Positions 1-11,085 of a stretch of DNA of 64,000 nucleotides are shown here, in pieces. The stretch spans positions 1,547,849 through 1,611,848 of the forward strand of contig ML213505.1 in assembly GCA_004369045.1 (NCBI GenBank), given 5' to 3'. Positions within the stretch are counted from its first letter, which is position 1. Each line of letters opens with the position of its first letter. Under the pieces are notes generated by a model. The model was not told where the DNA came from. It searched no databases and saw nothing but the letters and a program-made list of their open reading frames with translations. Origin of the DNA: Heliocybe sulcata (lineage: Eukaryota > Basidiomycota > Agaricomycetes > Gloeophyllales > Gloeophyllaceae). A program made the position numbers and the translations under genes.

Positions 1-1384
1 GTACCGGTTAGGAAGTTTCCGAACGGAGGGACCTACTCAGAGCCACGTGTGTTCCACCTAATAATGCTGTACGGAGAGGAGCGCGTCAGTCAGTCTCTGG
101 TCCTGTGGCCGGGGTAACAATGAGACTCACCTCTAGACGCGCAGCACTCCATTATTCGGCCGGAACGCAAATCTCCTCTGTTTAGACCGTCCGCCAAAGC
201 CACGTAGTCAACCCTTCCGAGTCACAATTGCCGAGCCAGCATGCCCCCTCGTGGTCCCTAGCCAGCCTGGCGTCATCTTGGTGTGACTGCTGACCTTCAT
301 GCACGATCGACTTTGTGATCTGACTGCCGCGGCGTCTAAGCAAGGTCCCTCGTCAAGAATATGCCTTACGCAAGGAGTACTGGATCTTGCGAAACCGGCC
401 AGGGTTGCACCGGCGGCGTTCTTGATAACCTTGTCTGCTTTACGTCTGTTCGGCGAAAGTCCCTCGCGGAGACGGAGACGCCCTGGTCGAACTCCAAACT
501 GTCGAATAAACTCGGGTTTGAGGGGGCGTCTTCGGGCTATCAACGGTGCGTACCTCCTACGTATATCTTTGTCTGTCTAGCGGTAGCCCTTTCGTGGCGT
601 AGGGTGCTGTCTACTATACTGTCGAGTAAACTCCAGTTCAGTGGAGTCCATGCAGTAATCCCACAGACTGGCGCGCACGTACCTCTTACAGTCTCGCATC
701 TTGGGCCTTGCATCTTGTCGGCGGGAGCCCTTTGCTAGTGGAGACGGAGAAGCTGGAAAGAAGGCCCTGGCCAAGTTGTCGATGTTGAAGGTGTCTATGC
801 AATATGTGGACGGCACGTACCTCCTGTGTCTTTTTCCTTGCTCTTCCATCTCTCGTGCGCCGTTACTCTGTAGGAATACACCCGTATCCTTTCGCTCCGC
901 AAAGCCCGAGAACTGTGTAGCCTGCCATAGGCCCTGACATACAATCAATTCGAGCGTATTTCCTTATTTTGAGAGTCAGAGGCGGACTGGAGAAAAGCAG
1001 GCGTATATACACCAGAGTCCACGAAGAGCGCTTCGCATTCCGAGGCTACGTTGAGGTAGAGAGCGAGCAGGACGACCAGCGTAGTGAGCAAGCAGAACTG
1101 GACCCGACCCCACGTGGTGCTTAGTCCGCGGTCGCTGGACCTGACGATGGACCGCTTCATGACTTCCAATGCCAAAAGATGTGCAATCATGTAGTGCCCA
1201 GTCGACCGTTGCTTGATCATGATATTGCCCGGAGCGCAGTGAAATCGAGCAAGATGGAACATTCGCATCGCGGACAGTCTTAACGTTGCTCGACGCTGTT
1301 GTGGCGCAGAAACCCCGTGCAAACCAGTGAATAACTGATAGATGCAAGTGATAGGTGTGTTAGGATTGTGTGTATTGATTGCTT
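1..1384. other. Left-edge region without a recognised gene
   Basis: This stretch lies downstream of SHQ1. I see no gene that can be named. The minus strand has open frames between about 945 and 1347 (123-125 codons). One of them contains a hydrophobic run near 1050-1090 that could be a membrane segment, but it has no family signature and overlaps another open frame of equal length. A small array of diverged direct repeats sits at about 440-860 and is listed separately. A minus-strand gene running off the left edge cannot be excluded. Confidence 0.4.
440..860 (-). repeat. Three diverged direct repeats, period about 130-138 bp
   Basis: Three copies of a related sequence follow each other. The landmark GTACCTC lies at about 549, 679 and 817. 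Each copy also shows variants of GGAGACGGAGA, CCCTGG and CTGTCGAATAAACTC. On the minus strand each copy reads AGGTACG, which looks like a 5' splice site, and the frames give similar short peptides beginning (R/K)RY(V/A). The copies may be duplicated exon-intron units of a decayed gene or a simple local duplication. No family is recognised. Confidence 0.45.
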
Positions 1385-3081
1385 TTACTCTACGCTCTCG
1401 TCATCACTATCGGGCTCCCGCTGCGTCGCTCCACGTACTACTTCCTCTAGATCCTTGAGGTCCCATCCTATCATGTCCTTTTCCATACGTAGGGACTCGA
1501 CACATCTACCCAGGTCCTTCATGACCTCATCACTATTGAAAACTCACTAAGCCAGTACAGACGAGACTAAAGAAAGAATGCTCACCTTGCATAGGCCTGC
1601 ACCCAGGTACAGAAGTCATCCACCCATATCTTGCTGTAGACGTAGTAAACATCATGATGGTCCAAGATATGTTTCAGCTCAAGCAAACATCTTGTGACAG
1701 TCCTCTTGCCGGCCAAGAGGAATGAGGAGACGTCCGAGCGGCATGCTTCAACCAGCGCCCAAGATCGGTACAAAGGGAAGGCAAGCGCGCGGCGGTATGA
1801 TGCGGTGAAAGTTGATGCCAACTCGGGCGCGCTGAATCGCGTAGCACTGCGCTCCTCCTCTGATGGAGAGCATGATGGTAGATATGGAGGCGGATCAAGA
1901 GCTGAGAACGCAGGCGTAAGCGAACAGATTGTCCATGCACTCTCCGGCGTCGGATCACGCTGCGTCGTACGGGATTCATAGGCATAGCTGAATAGCAGTG
2001 ACAAGAGCGTCAAGTATAAGCCATATGTCTGTGTTTCAGTTGCCAGGTCTACCAGAAGAGATTGTTGAGCGAACGGTGCATAGTACAATAGGGCACTGCT
2101 CCTAGCACAGACTCACATTCTTTGCGCGGAAGGCGGAGCATCATCAATTGTTCATCTTCCGAATAACCAAGCGGCTGGTCCCCTATACTTGCATGGGGAT
2201 GCTTCCATGCTATGAGCTCTTGGATATACTCATCCTCGGCGTAGTCAGCCCTACAACAATAGGATCAGGAACGAGCGCGGAGCGGAACAAAGCATGCGGA
2301 GACACACATGTAATATTCCTCATCCCACTTCTCATCCTCATGCCTGAGTCGTTTCCTCCGTCGTTCGTCGAGTGGACACGTTTCGGCGTCTTTGCCTAAC
2401 TCGTTCACTTCATTCTCGGTATGCTCCACGTGGGTGAAGTAACCGGAGTGCATATTCAGGAAGCCGTAAGGCCTTTTTGCAGACGTTTCAAGTGGGGGCA
2501 GGGTGTCCGGCACAGTCTGTGGGAGGCGCCAATCGTTCTCGGCCGCTGATTGGTGATGATGAGGCCGTGCACGTATGAAGAAAGTGACTTGAACGCACCT
2601 TCCAGGAACTCCTGTTGTTCAAGACTCGACGCCTGTGTCTTCTCCATCAATTCATCATCGCTATCCTGGACCACCTCCGAGCTCAGAACTTCAATTCTGG
2701 GTTCTGACAGCCGGTCCTTGCTCGGAGGAGGAGCGAGAAGCTTTGCGAGGAGATCCAAGTCTTTAAAGTCCTCGCCTTTCACTTCCTTGGTCAACGTTAT
2801 GGTCAGATAACCTGTAGACGGGTTGTAATCCGCCGACGAGTTCTCATCCTCGACAATACGCCCAGGGAGGTTGAGACGCAGGAAGTACGGATTGATGTGA
2901 ACTGTCAAGAGCGTATCGTCGACATGGGTCTCGAGTTCCGCAGCCTACTTGAGTATTAAGGCGCTTCAGACCACTCTGCTATGAAGGAGAGAGCTGTAGA
3001 GCATACCCGAACTGAGGGGCAATAGAGTGATACCACCACTGACGCATCCGTTTGCGAGCAGGAAAAGCAGGGAGTTATCAT
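1385..3081 (-). CDS. SHQ1, box H/ACA snoRNP assembly chaperone
   Basis: SHQ1 holds Cbf5/dyskerin before it joins H/ACA ribonucleoproteins. Six exons give about 460 residues. The start at 3081 opens MITPCFSCSQTD, and exon 2 (from about 2948) begins AAELETHVDD and contains HINPYFLRLNLPGR, the hallmark of the N-terminal CS-like domain. The middle has YGFLN, the block YFTHVEHTENEVNELG and HEDEKWDEEYYM, which introduce the helical Shq1 domain. That domain continues with SYAYESRTTQ, ESAWTICSLTPAFSALD and KIWVDDFCTWVQAYA. The short last exon ends in acidic DSDDESVE and TAA at 1385-1387. All introns use GT-AG and keep frame. It is divergent from TRP2, 257 bp away. Family assignment is secure; exon edges are by eye. 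Confidence 0.93.
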
Positions 3082-3338
3082 AAGAGACGATCCGAAAGGG
3101 TCGCTGTTGATATCACGGCTCTGGACAGGTATCGTGAAGATATGGCCAGACAGATGTAAGCGGATTTCGAGGAGGCCGGTATGTATATGCGATCAAGGGC
3201 AACCGCTGATGCAGATGGTGAAGGAATAACTCCGATCTGAGTTGACTGCGTCAATATAGCCACATCTGTCTTGTCTCAAGATGCGACACATAGCCGGCAA
3301 CTATATTTTACTTCGAGTCTGGCATAAAAGGCGTCGGA

Positions 3339-5169
3339 ATGGCTGAGAATACGGCATACCCTTCCATGGATACTTCGGTAGGCCTCTGAAGCCAGAGTAT
3401 ACGGGCTTGTGTTGACAGATTTTATAGAGACTCCCGGCATACCCTCCTCTCGACACGGTCGAAAGACTCATTATCCGGGAAAAGCAGGGCAATTGTGTTC
3501 CTGTCTATGTCGAACTACCGGCGGACCTTATAACCCCATGCATCGCCTATCTGCGCATCGCAAAAGACTCGAAGTACAGCTTCTTGCTAGAGTCAGTCAT
3601 CGCCGGAGAGAACATTGCACGCTATAGTTTCATTGGTGCAGGTGGGTGCTCACCACGATCCCTATCCTTCCCTTGACTCAGAAGATGATTCGGGTACAGA
3701 TCCACTAAAAGTGATCAAGACGGGTCCTAATGAAGACCTCAAAGGTGACCCTATGGTCATCTTGCAGAAGGAGCTCCAGAACTACAAATATGTGAAGCTC
3801 CCTGAAGTGCCCTCCTTCACCGGTGGTGCAATTGGCTACATCAGCTATGACTCCATACAGCATTTTGAGCCAAAGACCGCCCGTGTCCTGAACGACCCAC
3901 TGAAGATCCCCGAAACCGTCTTCATGCTCGTCGACACCCTACTGATCTATGATCACCTATTCCAAAATGTCAAAGTCGTCGCGCATGTCTTCTGTCCAGG
4001 AGATGCGGGTGCGGCGAATCTAAACTTCATTTATCAGACTGCTGTTGCGAAGGCGCGGCGGCTGGCGAAAGTGGTTCTCAGCAACGTGATACCGGAGGTC
4101 CCGCAGCCACCCGTCAGTTTGGGCTCAGAGGGCGTCTCGAACGTCGGAAAAGAAGGTTACAAGAGCTTTGTCACTAACTTGAAGAAGCACATTGTGGCGG
4201 GAGATATTATCCAGGCTGTCCCATCCCAGCGCCTGGCGCGGCCGACTGCTTTGCATCCGTTTAATGCATACCGACGGCTACGACAGGTTAACCCGAGTCC
4301 TTACATGTTTTACTTGGATTGCGGGGACCTTCAAATTGTGGGAGCCAGTCCCGAGACCCTCTGCAAGGTCGAAAAGAACAAAGTGTTCAACCATGCCATC
4401 GCAGGGACGACAAGGCGGGGGAACACGGCTGAAGGTAAGTAGCAGTGTAGGCTCGGGGACTCTCGCTTCTTGCTAAGAGGTCTATCGCACGCATAGAGGA
4501 CGAGCAGTTGGGTGCCGAGCTGCTCAACTCGGAGAAGGATCGAGCCGAACATATCATGCTTGTCGACCTTGCCCGAAACGACGTGAACCGAGTATGCGAC
4601 CCGAAGACAGTCAAGGTCGATCACCTCATGCGACTGGAGAAGTTCAGTCACGTTATCCATTTGACTTCGCAAGTTTCGGGGATGCTGCGTGATGGCCTGA
4701 CACGGTATGTTCCGGCCCTCCAGCGGTGATGAAGTAGCCACTCAGACCATCGATAGGTTTGATGCATTCCGGTCGATATTTCCTGCCGGGACTGTTTCAG
4801 GAGCGCCCAAGATCAAGGCAATTGAGCTGATCTACGCTCAAGAACAGGAACGCCGGGGCGTCTATGCTGGCGCTGTTGGTCACTTTGATTTTGCCGACGA
4901 CGAGATGGACACGTGCATCGCGATTCGAACGATGGTGTTCAAGGATGGCATTGCATATCTTCAGGCCGGAGGAGGAATCGTGTTTGATAGCGTCGAGGAG
5001 GATGAATATATGGAAACCATCAACAAGCTGAAGGGCAACGTGCGTGCTTTAGAGGCGGCGGAAAGTGAGTTGGTATCCTCTCCGCCGTAATCCTTATCGT
5101 TTAATGGCACATCCTCGTCAAGACTACTGGCATGATATCCAGTTGGCTCAGGGTAAATCTGCATCGTGA
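3339..5169 (+). CDS. TRP2: Anthranilate synthase component I
   Basis: This enzyme converts chorismate to anthranilate, the first step of tryptophan synthesis, using ammonia from the TrpG glutamine amidotransferase subunit. The rebuilt protein starts at 3339 ([13 protein letters not shown]) and enters the N-terminal domain with [14 protein letters not shown]. It carries the LLES block tied to tryptophan feedback binding in the family (KYSFLLES, about 3570-3595). The chorismate-binding domain shows [62 protein letters not shown] and [10 protein letters not shown]. The last intron is 5065-5122, after which [10 protein letters not shown] leads to TGA at 5167-5169. No TrpG domain is fused at either end. 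It converges with the uS2m gene 68 bp away. Confidence 0.95.
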
Positions 5170-5237
5170 AGATGGCATACGGGTTCGGTATTATGTACTA
5201 CTATGATAGATAAGGGATGGCTACAGCGAGCTGGAAA

Positions 5238-6218
5238 TTATTGCCCATAGCCGTTAGTGCGTCTCTCTTTGTCCCGCTCCTCCACCGCCTTCCGCTCCTG
5301 GTTAATCAGAACTCCTTCTCGCCCAGCGACGCTGAGAACCCCAGCTATGAGCTCCGCTGTCCGTGTACTCTCGTCGTTTGCCGGTATTGGGTACATGACC
5401 ACTCGTGGGTCGACATTCGAGTCAATAATACCGATGGTCGGGATGTGGTCAACGGCGCACTCCTTAATGGCATACGTATTGTCGGTCGGGTTCAGGAATA
5501 CGACGAGGTCGGGTACCACCCTCGAGTTCACGACTGCGTCCCCGAACATCTGCAGCTTGTTCGTCAGAGTCCCTGGTAGCATTTTCTCTCCGACGTAGTA
5601 GCCTTGGTCGCCCAGCCGTTCCGACGCCTTGCGAACTGCAGCGCTAAGATCAGAGCGCGTGCCGACGAAGACGACCGTCCCGTCGTTCGTAGTTATGGAC
5701 CGGACAAGGTTCGCTGCACGTCGCAGGAGGGGAAGCGTCTGGTCGAGATCGATGATAGTGATGCCCGCACGAGTACCGTAGGCATAAGGGATAAAGTTGG
5801 GGTTCATGAGAGACTTGGAGTGGCCGAAATGTGCACCTGAGGCGACGAGAGCAGATAGCGTGAGCTGGTTGGGTGCGACAGGTCGATGGAGCGTGTGGTG
5901 GGGTTGGAACGTGTTCTCCCGTGTCTGTGTCGAGCCATACTGCGACATCTCTTGGTCTGCATTCCAGAAGTAAGGGAATGTTCATTTATCCAAGACTTTA
6001 AACATACGCAGTGCGTTCCGTTCTATGCGCCGCCGCTGGAACTTTAGCCAGTCCTCGGGCGTCTGGAGGGGAGACTCCTTGAAATTGATGGCATCCTGGG
6101 CACTAATAAAGCGAGTGAATATCCGGTTGGCCGCCCGTGGCTTCACATATCTGCATGACTTTGCAGCCGCAAGCCAGAACGAGGAACTTGCCATAGAGCG
6201 GACGGTGTGGCTGTGCAA
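5238..6218 (-). CDS. MRP4: Mitochondrial small-subunit ribosomal protein uS2m
   Basis: This is a bacterial-type S2 protein of the mitochondrial small ribosomal subunit. Two exons are joined by an intron at 5957 to about 6007. The S2 domain shows LVASGAHFGHS near its start, then NPNFIPYAYGTRAGITIIDL, VVFVGTR and the C-terminal VVNSRVVPDLVVFLNPTDN and IPTIGIIDSN. The first exon is basic and rich in Ser and Ala, as expected of a mitochondrial presequence. Translation may start at 6218 (MHSHTVRS) or at the in-frame Met at 6194 (MASSSFWLAAAKS). The gene shares a 132-bp divergent intergenic region with the Ssb Hsp70 gene and converges with TRP2. Confidence 0.93.
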
Positions 6219-6269
6219 AAATTGGATGCGTGCAGGTGCTTACATCAGCTATCAATCGATTTTTTCTGG

Positions 6270-6341
6270 TCCTCCCAAGCCCTCTTCACTTACCCACCTC
6301 CGGTCTGCCTTACCTTCCCCTCTTTACTCTCCCTTCCCCGT
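6270..6341 (+). promoter_or_regulatory. Pyrimidine-rich leader upstream of the Ssb Hsp70 gene
   Basis: The non-template strand just before the Ssb start is nearly all C and T between about 6270 and 6341 and ends in TACATAAAAA directly before the ATG at 6351. CT-rich tracts at the transcription start are common in highly expressed fungal genes. I infer a core promoter here; no perfect heat-shock element is visible in the 132 bp between this gene and uS2m. Confidence 0.45.
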
Positions 6342-6350
6342 ACATAAAAA

Positions 6351-8563
6351 ATGGAGGACATCTACGAAGGAGCCATTGGCATTGACCTCGGCACGACCTA
6401 TTCGTAAGTCTCGCTTTCGCGCAGGATTGGGCGCCCACTGATCTCGGTGCACAGTTGCGTCGGTGTCTGGCAAAACGACCGCGTCGAAATCATCGCCAAT
6501 GACCGTCAGTCGCATGGATATTGGCGACGTCTCTGGAGGAGCTGACCTCTTGTTCTATGCGCAGAGGGTAACCGGACAACGCCTTCATACGTCGCTTTCT
6601 CTGCCGAGGAGCGTCTCATCGGTGATGCCGCCAAAAATCAGGCCGCGATGAACCCTAGAAACACGGTTTTCGATGCTAAGCGTCTCATCGGGCGCAGATA
6701 CGAGTCAGTCGCGTTCTCAATTAATCCTAATATCTTCGCTTATCCCATACTTAGTGACCCCGATGTGAAGAAGGATATGACGCATTGGCCTTTCGAAGTT
6801 GTTGAGAAAGACGGATCCCCTTTGATCAAGGTTGACTATCTCGGCGAGGAGAAGACGTTTACACCCCAAGAAATCTCTTCCATGGTCCTTACAAAAATGA
6901 AGGAGATCTCTGAGGCGAAGCTGGGCAAGACGGTCAAAAAGGCTGTTGTTACGTGAGTAGAAAACCGAGCGTGTTAGTTCCGATCCGATCTGACCTGAAA
7001 CAGCGTGCCTGCTTACTTCAACGACTCTCAGCGATTAGCTACTAAGGATGCTGGCGCCATTGCTGGTCTCGATGTCCTCCGTATCATCAACGAGCCGACG
7101 GCTGCCGCTATCGCCTATGGCTTGGACCAGAAGGACAAGAAGGAGCGGAATGTCCTGATTTTCGACTTGGGTGGAGGAACTTTCGATGTCTCCATCCTCA
7201 ACATCACCGGTGGTGTCTTCGCCGTCAAGGCTACCGCAGGTGACACTCATTTGGGTGGTGAGGACTTTGACAACGCCCTCCTGGAGCACTTCAAGAAGGA
7301 GTTCCAGAGGAAGACGAAGTTCGACATTTCGGAGGACCCCCGTGCTCTCCGTCGGCTGAAGAGCGCGTGCGAGCGTGCTAAGCGCACCTTGTCTAGCGTC
7401 ACCCAGACCACCGTTGAGGTCGACTCCCTCTACCAGGTGTGTAACCATATTGCAGCGGTCCCATCGTTTGTCTTACCTTGCTATTTAGGGTGAGGACTTC
7501 TCGGCCAACATTACGCGTGCTCGTTTCGAGGAGATCAACGCTGCCATGTTCAAGCAGACCCTTGAGCCCGTCGAGCGTGTCCTTAAGGATTCCAAGATCC
7601 CCCGCGAGAAGGTCGATGACATCGTCCTTGTTGGTGGTTCCACCCGTATTCCCAAAATTCAGTCTATGGTCTCGGAGTACTTCGGTGGCCGTCAGCTCAA
7701 CAAGTCGATTAACCCCGACGAGGCTGTCGCCTACGGTGCTGCTGTCCAGGCCGCTGTTCTTACTGGTCAAACTTCCGACAAGACTGCTGACCTTCTCCTT
7801 CTCGACGTTGCTCCCCTCTCCCTCGGTGTTGCCATGCAAGGCGATGTCTTCGGTGTTGTCGTTCCCCGTAACACACCTATCCCCACGAACAAGTCCAGAA
7901 CGTTCACAACCGTCGAGGACAACCAGACGACCGTCACCTTCCCTGTGTAAGTACCACCGTCCCCTTATGTTAGCTTGTTGTTCTCATGCTGCGTTGCAGC
8001 TACGAGGGTGAGCGTATGCAGTGCCGTGACAACCGTCTGCTCGGCGAGTTCGAGCTCACTGGCATCCCCCCCATGCCCCGTGGCCAAGCGGAGCTTGTCA
8101 CGACTTTCGAGGTTGATGCCAACGGTCTCTTGAAGGTCTCTGCCATGGACCGGACATCTGGCCGCAAGGCTTCCATCAGTGAGTTACAATTTCTTTCTAG
8201 CACGTGTGTAGATAATGAATTTCAACATCAATAGCCATCTCCAACTCTGTTGGACGCCTCTCCTCAGTGGAGATCGACCAGATGATCAAGGATGCCGAAC
8301 AGTTTAAGCAGGCGGACAAGGACTTCTCTGCACGGCATGAGGCCAAGTCCGACCTCGAGGCATATATCCACCAGGTCGAGAACACCATCACGTCGCCGGA
8401 GATCGGCATGAAGCTCAAGCGTGGCGCGAAGTCGCAGGTTGAGTCTGAGCTCGCGAAGGCCCTCGAGAAGCTTGAGATCGAGGACTCGAGTGCCGATGAG
8501 CTGAGGAAGGCGCAGTTGGGTATCAAGCGGGCATTACAGAAGGCCACCGCTGGTATCCGGTGA
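6351..8563 (+). CDS. SSB1: Ribosome-associated Hsp70, Ssb class
   Basis: This is a cytosolic Hsp70 that binds nascent chains at the ribosome together with the RAC co-chaperone. It begins [18 protein letters not shown] and continues across the first intron with CVGVW. The ATPase domain shows [63 protein letters not shown] and VGGSTRIPK. The substrate domain follows with [20 protein letters not shown] and [10 protein letters not shown]. The Ssb class is supported by the DVKKDM(T)HWPF block, by the rebuilt length near 613 residues, and by a C-terminus (KATAGIR) without the EEVD motif of Ssa-type cytosolic Hsp70s. At least seven exons are joined in frame by GT-AG introns. Stop TGA is at 8561-8563. 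Confidence 0.95.
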
Positions 8564-9130
8564 TTTCTTTTGGCGGGGAAGGAGGGATGTCCACGTTAGT
8601 TCTCTTGTATGCGTCTATATGCTGTCGCTGTCAAAATGAAGTATTTCTGGCCTGTTCCGATTTTGTAGCCATGATATTCTTTTGTTGTCTGGGTACGCAT
8701 GTTACTGCTTCCTTGACTCACTTTGTGTTCCGAGCTTCGAGAAAGAGTACCGCTGCAAAGTTACATCGTGTAAGCCGAGAAAGGGAAAACGGATGTTGAA
8801 GTGGGTTGCATTGCATCGACCTTTTTATAACGTCCGTAGTCATCCGTGTTCCTACGGGGATCACCCTGCTTCGGACTTCTCTCCCTGTACGCTTCAGTCT
8901 CAGGTCTGAGTATTTATGTGCCCGCAATACGCAGTGCGCATGACTGGGCCAAGTCCGGTAAAGGTATGTCTAACGGCCAAGTCTCACATGGCAATGATCA
9001 ATAGACCTGTAATCGAACAGCGCTCACAAGCTTGCATCCGCTGCCGATAGGCTTTGCCTCCTATGAGCCGGAAAAGACTTGATCACTCAACGCATTCAAG
9101 ACCAGCCGTCAACGCCATATAACGAAAAGC
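8564..9130. other. Intergenic region between SSB1 and the peptidase-like gene
   Basis: This stretch presumably holds the 3' untranslated region of the Hsp70 gene and the promoter of the downstream peptidase-like gene. Open frames here are short and overlap on both strands. I see no gene, repeat or RNA gene in it. Confidence 0.5.
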
Positions 9131-11085
9131 ATGGATCTCTATTCTGACTACCAGACCGACTTCGAGTCGTACAGCTACGCTGTACAGGTCCACTGTGAAG
9201 CATACACCACTCCAGGTAAGTCCCTGAAACTATGAGCACTTCACTCACCGCAATAACCCCCTATGTCACTGTTATACAGGTAATAAAGTCCGAATCATCG
9301 AGCGTTTCTTCGATGTACCTCTGGACTACACCCGCCCATATGCCGAGAAGATCCGTCTTTTCGCGCGTCAAGCAATTCCTGTCGGGCCTTCGTCTCTGGA
9401 TGAGGCCATGCGGCCCGTGTGCCTGTACATCCCTGACTTCACCGCGTATGATTGCGCTGTTGCGCTGCCTACGAGCTACCCAATCACGCCTGCATTCTTC
9501 GATCGAGGCTACCAAGTACTGTTCCTTGACCAGAGGGGGACAGGTCTTTCTACGCCGCTGAATTCACTGAGTTTTGAGAAGGCCACGCTGCAGGGTCTAC
9601 CGCTGGATACACCCGAGATGCAGGCCGAATATGCTACCTTCTTCCGCGCAGATAACATAGTGCGTGATGCTGAGGAAATACGCAAATTCCTTCTCCAAGG
9701 AGGGAGGACGCAGGCAAGAGAGTTTCGTCCCGATTAGCTGTAGTCTCAGCTGATCTTGCGGGTCCTGCAGGACGACAAAAAGTGGACGATATGCGGCAAT
9801 GCATACAGCGGCTTCCTGTGCGCCGTGTACCTCTCTCTCTTCCCTTCGGGTGTCAAAAGGGCGTATGTCACGGCGGGAATACCACCCTTAATGTCAGATC
9901 CCTTCGAGGTTTTCAAATACGTATTTGGTAAGCCTGTCGATCAATGACTCGAGAAGTCGCTGCGTTCTCATTGAGTGATGTAGAGAAGGCGAAGGAGAGA
10001 AATGCGCTGTATTATGAGATGTTCCCGGGAGACATATATCGCGTCCGAGAAATCATGTCCCACATCACGAAGGGCGGTCGGCGTGGTATACCAATGAAGG
10101 GAGGAGGTTTTCTCTCTGCGGAAAGATTTCAGTGTCTACATATAGGCCTTGGTATCTTGGGTGAGTGCGTCTTGCATTTACCTCTCAGGGACTCGTCTTC
10201 ATAGAAACTTTCCAGGCGGGACGGATGGCATGCACCATCTTTTCCTTCGCGGCGCAAATGACCTGAAAATTTACGGCGAGCTTAGCTACAAGTTTATGGA
10301 ACAGTTACGAGCTTATCAGGGATTCGACAAGAATATCATACACTCCATCCTGCAAGAAACCGTGTACTGCCAGGGGTAAGATGCTTCATTTCCTTGATAT
10401 GCCGGTCTAAGAACACATTTTTGCAGTCAAGCTTCAATCTGGTCTGACAGCAGACTACGATCGGACCCTCGGTTTTGTTGGTCGGAAATGCAAAATCGGC
10501 CCATGAACGAACCTGTCTACTTCACCGGAGAAATAGTAGGGAATACCAGATTCATTTGGCACCGTGCTGATATACTGCGCATAGCTGTATCCTGGATTTT
10601 GGGAGGATTTCTCCGAACTGGAAGACCTCAGGCCCGTCGCCGAGATCATCGCGACTAGGAAGATGTGGCCAGCTGTCTACGATGAGGCACGGTTGGCCAG
10701 GAATGAGGTGCCATTTGTGCTGGGAGTCTATATCTATGATGCGTGAGCAAGGCTCTCTCCTTCCTGTTGGGCTGTTCTCCGTCTAATGTCTCCATCCGAG
10801 CTAAGGTTCATTGCCTATGACGTCTCCCTAGCAATCGCAAAAATCAAGAATACGAGACCTTTCATCACCAACGTGATATATCACGACGTCCGAACCAGAA
10901 ATGCCGACGATACACTGCCGGAGCTCTTTGCCTTGGGAGAAGAGCCCGCGGTGGCGATGAACGACGAGCCGGTTGCGAGCGCCTTGTCTTCACCCAGTGT
11001 AGGCCTGTCGCCGGTTGATAGCACCAGCACTCAGCCAGAGTATGAGTACCAGGCAGGGTCACTGGAGGGCTTTGTGAACCCGTAG
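9131..11085 (+). CDS. Proline-iminopeptidase-like alpha/beta hydrolase, nucleophile Ser replaced by Ala
   Basis: The protein belongs to the prolyl aminopeptidase (S33-like) group of alpha/beta hydrolases, which remove N-terminal proline or related residues. It starts MDLYSDYQTDFESY. Family landmarks are FFDVPLDYTRP, the oxyanion-region block FLDQRGTGLSTPL, a GGTDGMHHLFLRG cap segment, VYFTGE, and a C-terminal TNVIYHD whose His matches the catalytic His region. The nucleophile elbow, normally GQSFGG, reads GNAYSGF; the Ala codon is 9801-9803, so classical catalysis is unlikely. The intron at 9714-9770 has a GC donor (CAG|GCAAGA). Other introns use GT-AG and keep frame throughout, so it looks expressed rather than decayed. 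Its last 27 bases overlap the RFC2 coding end on the other strand. Confidence 0.85.

Noticed and set aside
945-1347. Possible fungal protein-kinase (FunK1-like) fragment, from a GNIMI string on the minus strand
   Set aside because: The preceding HRD-type residues are absent and no other kinase motif is found; a five-residue match is not enough.
2925-2990. Possible tRNA because of a TCGAGTTCCGC-like string
   Set aside because: No clover-leaf can be drawn and the bases are explained by the start of SHQ1 exon 2 and its intron.
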